64,000 nucleotides of DNA, from positions 30,416,001 through 30,480,000 of the forward strand of contig JAIVEN010000010.1 in NCBI GenBank assembly GCA_026686845.1, in the 5' to 3' direction. Each line of letters opens with the position of its first letter. The stretch's first letter is position 1. The notes beneath the pieces were generated by a model. The model was not told the origin of the DNA. It ran no database searches and worked only from the letters and a program-made list of their open reading frames with translations. The translations under genes and the position numbers were made by a program. Positions 59,083 to 64,000 of this stretch are shown piece after piece. Source of the DNA: Adenanthera pavonina (lineage: Eukaryota > Streptophyta > Magnoliopsida > Fabales > Fabaceae).

Positions 59083-60067
59083 TACATAAGGCAAGTCATT
59101 CAAGCCATTTTGTTCAGTTCCTTGTCGCCATATTTCTTGATATATTACAGAGTTTAAAAAATAAGAATTGACATTTAAGATCTGTGAACAATGTAGCTTG
59201 AAAATAAAAATGAAAATGAGTGAATCTAGTGACGAACAAATGACATTTGAATATTTTGTAGTTACATTGGCCAAAAGAATATTTTACAGTTACACTGTTA
59301 TGTATTCTCAAAATGAATGATATAATTCTGGCAAAAAAAAAGAATGATATAAAAAAATATTATTGTATGTGGTATTTATTTTCTCTATTTACAATTCTAC
59401 TTATCTATATATATTTCTCTTCAAATCATTATATACGGTTCTAAAAGCCACAGAAAAAGATGCAAATCCTTTAAAAAAAAAAAAAGAACAGAATGTATGG
59501 TCAAACTAGAGGTAAAATGTGTGAAAATGTTTTAATATTTTTAGTTAAGCTCGAAGGAATATTTTCATTATGCTGCTATTAGGCTTATCCCACGGTCACT
59601 TATATTAGTTTATTAATTTTCATTGCTCTATTTCACCAAAAATACAATAAATTATTCTTTCCTGATTGTTCTTTTTTAAGTTTTCATTCTTCATCTATAT
59701 TCAAATCACTTTTTTTTTGGGCAAAATAAAGCAATTCATATTTAACTGACTTAAGATATATCCTATTTCATAAATAGCATTTTTTCCACAAACCGGAGGT
59801 GGAGCTGTATGAGGTGACATTAATTTTTGTGGGGAAGTCCAAAGCCTCAAACCTGAGGCCACGATCATCGTTATGAAGCATGAAGCCTGAAGCTACTATG
59901 GATGTCTATTATGTATTCTAATAAAGGTTGTTAAATTAATAATCTGAATAAGCTCGATCTATATTTTGAACTCGGTATGATATTACGCAGATATTCAATT
60001 TCTCCACTGTTTTTATAAATGTTACCAAAACTAAAAAGAATATTATACTCCATGTTGGCGCAGATGT

Positions 60068-60102
<35 letters not shown>

Positions 60103-60509
60103 TTTATTTTTTCTACTTTTTAATTAATTTGGTTTTATGTTTTTTTCCTTACGAAATCAGGAAGTGGGCTAGCTTTATATTATCTTAAAATCAGTGTTAC
60201 AAGAAACAGAACAAAACTAACTGATTTATTGGTTTGGAAAATACTGCAATTAGTTTGTGAAAGAATCAAGTTATACCAACGAACTTTTGAAAAACATGTG
60301 TTTGACCATATTTGTAATGGATCAAATTCAAGTATTTTTATCAAGCCTAATTTATTTTCGAAATCCACGTTTTGTAGTTTTTAGAGCATGAAAGTGAAGA
60401 AGTTACTTGAAGGTACCAGCTAAGTTAGTGGAGAACATGGGAATGCATAATGAGATTTGAGGCTAAATAATGATTAGGTGATAAAGTAACTCCCTCAAAA
60501 TGTGGCAAG
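59083..60509. other. Intergenic DNA, nothing recognised
   Basis: AT-rich. Contains a (CT)n(AT)n microsatellite at 60068-60101. A more balanced island at 59790-59900 (ccacaaaccggaggtggagctg) was examined and not recognised. Small frames at 59074-59311 and 60180-60368 are chance. Confidence 0.55.
60068..60101. repeat. (CT)n(AT)n compound microsatellite
   Basis: About nine CT units followed directly by about eight AT units. Confidence 0.95.
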
Positions 60510-61910
60510 TGTAATACCTTAGTTTACTAGGCTTTTAATCATATTTTATATATCTAGCGGAAAGAATTAAAAACCTAGAATAATTAAACTTTTAAACTTT
60601 TCAAAATTAGGTTACCCAAAAGACAATAACTTAACTAAAAGTTTACTTTAATTAATAAAAATCAAGCAAATCTTACTGTAATTATCTGACTGTTGTTCCA
60701 GAACATATCAGCATAATTCAGTACATTTATTCTAATATAAAATAATATCTTCCAGCCTGCTTCCTCTTACTTAACCACCTCCTTGCCTTTGTCTTTGTTT
60801 GCGCTTGGCCCTAACATTGTTAGTCATTTGGTGTGAGATTTGGGAAAATCTTAGTAGTATATATATTCATTCATACAAATCATGCTCATAATCAGGTAAT
60901 TATGCAAACAACCAAATAACTCATATTTCATGCATCTATAAAAATCTCAACAGAGTTTCCTCTTAATACTAGACATCCATAGCATTTCAAAACATTTATA
61001 TTGAAACAACTGATTCAATAATATCACATAACATCCATAATTAATTCATAGAAAATGCATTAAATAAATAATATACTACCTCTACCGAAAATGATCCTGA
61101 TCTAAGCAGTTTGCCTTCCTACTTAAATTTTTTAAGTACCTTATTTGAAACTAACATTCCTTCCTTTTTATTCTCTTTCACTCACACTCTCTTTCTCTCC
61201 CTTGGCTCTCTCTTTCTTTCACTCACTCCCAACTCCCACTCTCAACTGGTGATATGCTGAAATGAAGAAATGGGAGGGGTATTTATAGTGTTGATGTCTT
61301 AACCAGTAAGTGACATCAATTCATTGTATACCTTCATTCAGTGTATGCTCATCATAATTCAATGTAATTCATTGTATACCTTCATTCAATGTATGCTCAT
61401 CATAACTCAATGTAACTTATTGAACCAAAATTTATTGCATACATTCATTCAGTGTATACTCATTAGAATTCAATGTAACTCATTAAAATCACTATTCATT
61501 GTATATCTTCATTCAATGTATACTCATAAGAATTCAATGTAATTCATTGAAACCACTATTTATTGTATACCTTCATTCATTGTATACTCATCAGAATTTA
61601 ATGTAACTTATTGAAACCACTATTCATTGTATATCTTCATTTAGTGTATACTTATTAGAATTCAATGTAACTTATTGAAATCAATGTTTATTATATACCT
61701 CCATTCAGTATATGCTCATCAGAATTCAATGTAATTTATTGAAATCAATGTTTATTATATACCTCCATTCAGTGTATGCTCATCAGAATTCAATGTAACT
61801 TATTGAAATTATAATTCATTGTATATCTTTATTCAGTGTATATCTTCATTCCTCATATTCTAAACATAAACCGTATTAACAATCATATATGGAAATTTAT
61901 GGATGTTACA
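60510..61910 (-). mobile_element. 3' LTR of Ty3/gypsy element E (1401 bp)
   Basis: Begins TGTAATACC and ends GGATGTTACA. It is followed at 61911-61924 by a polypurine tract (minus strand AAAGGGGATAGAAA) and by the same aaatttcgaggatgaaattt phrase that ends pol in gypsy C. It is therefore a 3' LTR of a minus-strand element whose body runs off the right of the window. A minisatellite occupies 61320-61860 inside it. Confidence 0.8.
61320..61860. repeat. Minisatellite of about 62-bp units inside LTR E
   Basis: About eight to nine copies of a unit containing attgtataccttcattcag, tgtatgctcatcag, aattcaatgtaacttattga and a short variable spacer. Copies differ by a few bases each. The frame 61324-61542 is a translation of this repeat, not a gene. 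Confidence 0.95.
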
Positions 61911-63343
61911 TTTCTATCCCCTTTAAATAAAATTTCATCCTCGAAATTTAAAACACACCTTAGTACCTCTTATTTCCCAATTTTCCATACCATTTGTTTT
62001 TACCAGAGAAATACTTTTACTTTTTACTTGTTTGACTTATTAGTCAATATTTTACTCTGGTATCTTACTTATTTATGGCATTTGAAAGGTTAGGTTCATA
62101 CTTTTTGAACTCGGAATTATGAGGACATCATAAACTATCTTTACTTTAAGCGTATAGGAAATTTCTATTCATAACATCCTCATTCTTGCTTCCATAACTT
62201 TATCTTATCTTGTTCATACTATACTCTCTTTATTGGCACCAAACATCATTCATTTCTCTTCTTTCATAACTTTAGGCTATCTACATGAATAATCTTTCTA
62301 CTAAGATATAAGCTCATCTTATCAGCTTTGTTTAGATGACACTTACAAAGTCATCGCATCTTTCTTTTTATTCTACTTTCTGTGTCTCAAGTTCAACTTT
62401 TCTCTTATCTCATAATTACTTAAGGATATTGTGATCTCAGACAATTCTATGGTAATACCATAGATATCATAACTCATACTAGCTATAACAATTTTTAATA
62501 ACTCTATTTCTTAAGAGTATTACTTATCACTGCTATAAGTGAAAACATGCTTTTCATAAAAATTATCATATAAAACTTTGACTATTACCTACCACTCAAT
62601 CCTGTTACATTACTTGTACCCTGATCCAACACTTACTTTCATCATTATAGACCCTTAGGGTCATTATTGGATCATGATTAATTATCTCAGGGGAGGAGGT
62701 TTAACTTCTTTAGCTTGTAAAAACTCATTTCATAATCCATTTCCCAGAAAAGCTTTCTCTTCTAACTAAGCGGCAAAACAACTTGAGAGAAATTTTTCAG
62801 AACTTCTTGCTAAACTCAGAGACCTTTCATCTCTATTATAGTGTTCGGTCTCTCCCATTTCATAACTTTACTTGCTTTACTAGGATCTACTGCGATTCAT
62901 ATGGGAGATTCTATAACCTACTAACTTTACTTCTTGGAGCCCAGCTCCCATCTACTAAGTTTAGTAAGCTTTTTCTTTAATTACATTGCAAAAATTTTTA
63001 GTTGTCTTTCATGCTCCTCTAAATATTTAGAGTATTTTTAACACATCATCCCAGAGAATCACAATAAATTGCTCATACTTTTATCCATGTAGCCTAACAG
63101 GTACCTTAGTATGACTAATTTGTATTATCCTGATTCATAATAACCAATTTTTTAACTATCAACACATCTTTCTTACTTTTTAGTAGTTCCCAATAGGTTA
63201 TTCATCATACAATTTCTTCACCATGTTTAACTGTAAAGTGTTGAGGGGTACTGCTGTACTCTTGCCATTCTTGGACATAGAGAATGTGGTATTTGGGCTT
63301 CCTTAAAGCCATAACTCATCTATGTGACATCTGGGTAACTTAT

Positions 63344-63403
63344 TGCTTTTAACTCTAGGACATTCAATCACAATGCTTTTAACTCTAGGACATTCAATCA
63401 CAA
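63344..63403. repeat. Perfect tandem duplication of 30 bp
   Basis: tgcttttaactctaggacat followed by tcaatcacaa occurs twice in direct succession without a difference, so it is a recent slippage or unequal exchange. Confidence 0.95.
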
Positions 63404-63755
63404 TACTCATACTACTTCTTTTTACTTTAGCCTTTGTTAGCATAGAGATTCATTTTACCACTATGCCTTTAGGTATAAACATACCCCTGAACCTTGTACT
63501 CTACCTATCCTATCATAGCCTTTAAGATCATTTGCTTCTTTGTGAGTCGGGGTCTAAATAATATTAAGGAAGTGGTTATTCACTCTTTGATCTTCAACAT
63601 TACTATTATGTCTGTTTTCATACATAACTTTTCTTAGCTATTCAGCTAAGGTTAATCAGTAGTCAAGCAATTTAAGGAAAACTTTTCTACCTTTCGAAAG
63701 TCTCTTGCTAGCCTAGTTAGGATCTAGTCTCGACCTCTCACCATTACTCATTCTT

Positions 63756-63992
63756 ACTCAATTGGGCATTACCCCAAGAGCCACTTTCCATTACTTTGCC
63801 TTCGTAACTCATTTGATGGAGGATTTCATCTCTTTACTCAATTGGGCTTTTCCCCAAGGGCTACCTCCCATTTTCCTTGCCTCGGCTGCTTTTATCATAT
63901 GGAGGATTTCTTCTCTTTGCTCAATTGGACTTTTTCCCAAGAGCTACCTCCCTTTTTCATCTCCTTGGCAACTAATGGAAGATTTCATTTAT
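63756..63992. repeat. Three tandem units of about 81 bp
   Basis: Units start at 63756, 63836 and 63919. Each has ctcaattggg, a t/c-rich stretch with cccaagagc(t/c)ac, a variable middle and atggaggatttcat(t/c)t. Divergence is about 20%. Confidence 0.85.
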
Positions 63993-64000
63993 TGTGAGAT

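Larger units (their letters stand above)
61925..64000 (-). mobile_element. Internal region of gypsy element E, no protein recognised
   Basis: Right of the polypurine tract, only the very end of a pol-like phrase (aaatttcatcctcgaaattta) is recognisable. Beyond about 61980 I see no RNase H or integrase motif on either strand. The stretch may be degraded internal DNA, or the element may be chimeric. It holds a 30-bp exact tandem duplication (63344-63403) and three units of about 81 bp (63756-63992). Frames at 61836-62093, 62783-62980 and 63343-63525 have no known domain. Confidence 0.45.

Noticed and set aside
59780..59900. Balanced-composition island as a coding exon
   Set aside because: Stops occur in all frames within short distance and no domain or splice pattern could be supported.
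61324..61542. 72-codon repeated frame as a small repeat protein
   Set aside because: It is only the minisatellite read in one phase; the unit is not a multiple that keeps a protein repeat in all copies.
61320..61860. Regular repeats with spacers resembling a CRISPR array
   Set aside because: Units are contiguous, about 62 bp, lack unique spacers of constant length, and lie within a plant LTR; there are no cas genes.

Overview
This window is nuclear DNA of a flowering plant, most likely a eudicot. The evidence is spliced GT-AG exons, plant-type LTR retrotransposons with tRNA-Asp and initiator-tRNA-Met primer sites, two CACTA DNA transposons, Stowaway-like MITEs, and a captured piece of a nuclear gene for plastid translation initiation factor IF-2. 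The DNA is AT-rich and almost wholly made of transposable elements. I found no intact host gene, rRNA, tRNA or CRISPR. Only a gene-like stretch at about 28.2-31.1 kb could be a host gene or its remnant.

Layout: (1) 1-5681 is a minus-strand Athila-like Ty3/gypsy element with gag and protease but no reverse transcriptase or integrase; its right (5') LTR is complete and its left LTR is cut by the window edge. (2) 5682-8913 is AT-rich non-coding DNA with old direct repeats. (3) 8914-12432 is a 3.5-kb solo LTR with a perfect 5-bp target duplication. (4) 12642-24974 is a second solo LTR, minus orientation, split by a 9.86-kb CACTA transposon (13591-23450). The CACTA carries a nearly intact 12-exon gene fusing a Transposase_24-type region to a Ulp1/C48 SUMO-peptidase domain, a C-terminal remnant of the TNP2 transposase, and a captured 5' part of the plastid IF-2 gene. 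(5) 24980-32100 holds Stowaway-like MITEs, an orphan CACTA-like subterminal segment and the gene-like region.

(6) 32105-53345 is a minus-strand Ty3/gypsy element (C). It is interrupted by a Ty1/copia Sirevirus-like element A (34650-51723, plus strand, TSD gcttc). A's 3' LTR is in turn interrupted by a related element B (44390-51692, minus strand). (7) 53346-54081 is a head-to-head rearranged end of another copy of gypsy C. It is followed by a foldback MITE (54086-54370) and a weak SINE-like segment. (8) 55321-59079 is a second, deleted CACTA with TSD agt, carrying exons of a Ulp1-like gene. (9) 60510-64000 is the 3' LTR of a further minus-strand gypsy element (E), with a minisatellite inside the LTR, and then internal DNA with small tandem repeats.

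The pieces record an order of insertion: gypsy C, then A into C, then B into A; and solo LTR 2, then CACTA-1 into it. Most coding regions are broken by stops, frameshifts and deletions. The best preserved reading frames are the CACTA-1 Transposase_24/Ulp1 gene and the protease-integrase part of element B. The most notable items are the IF-2 capture and the presence of Ulp1-like genes in both CACTA elements.
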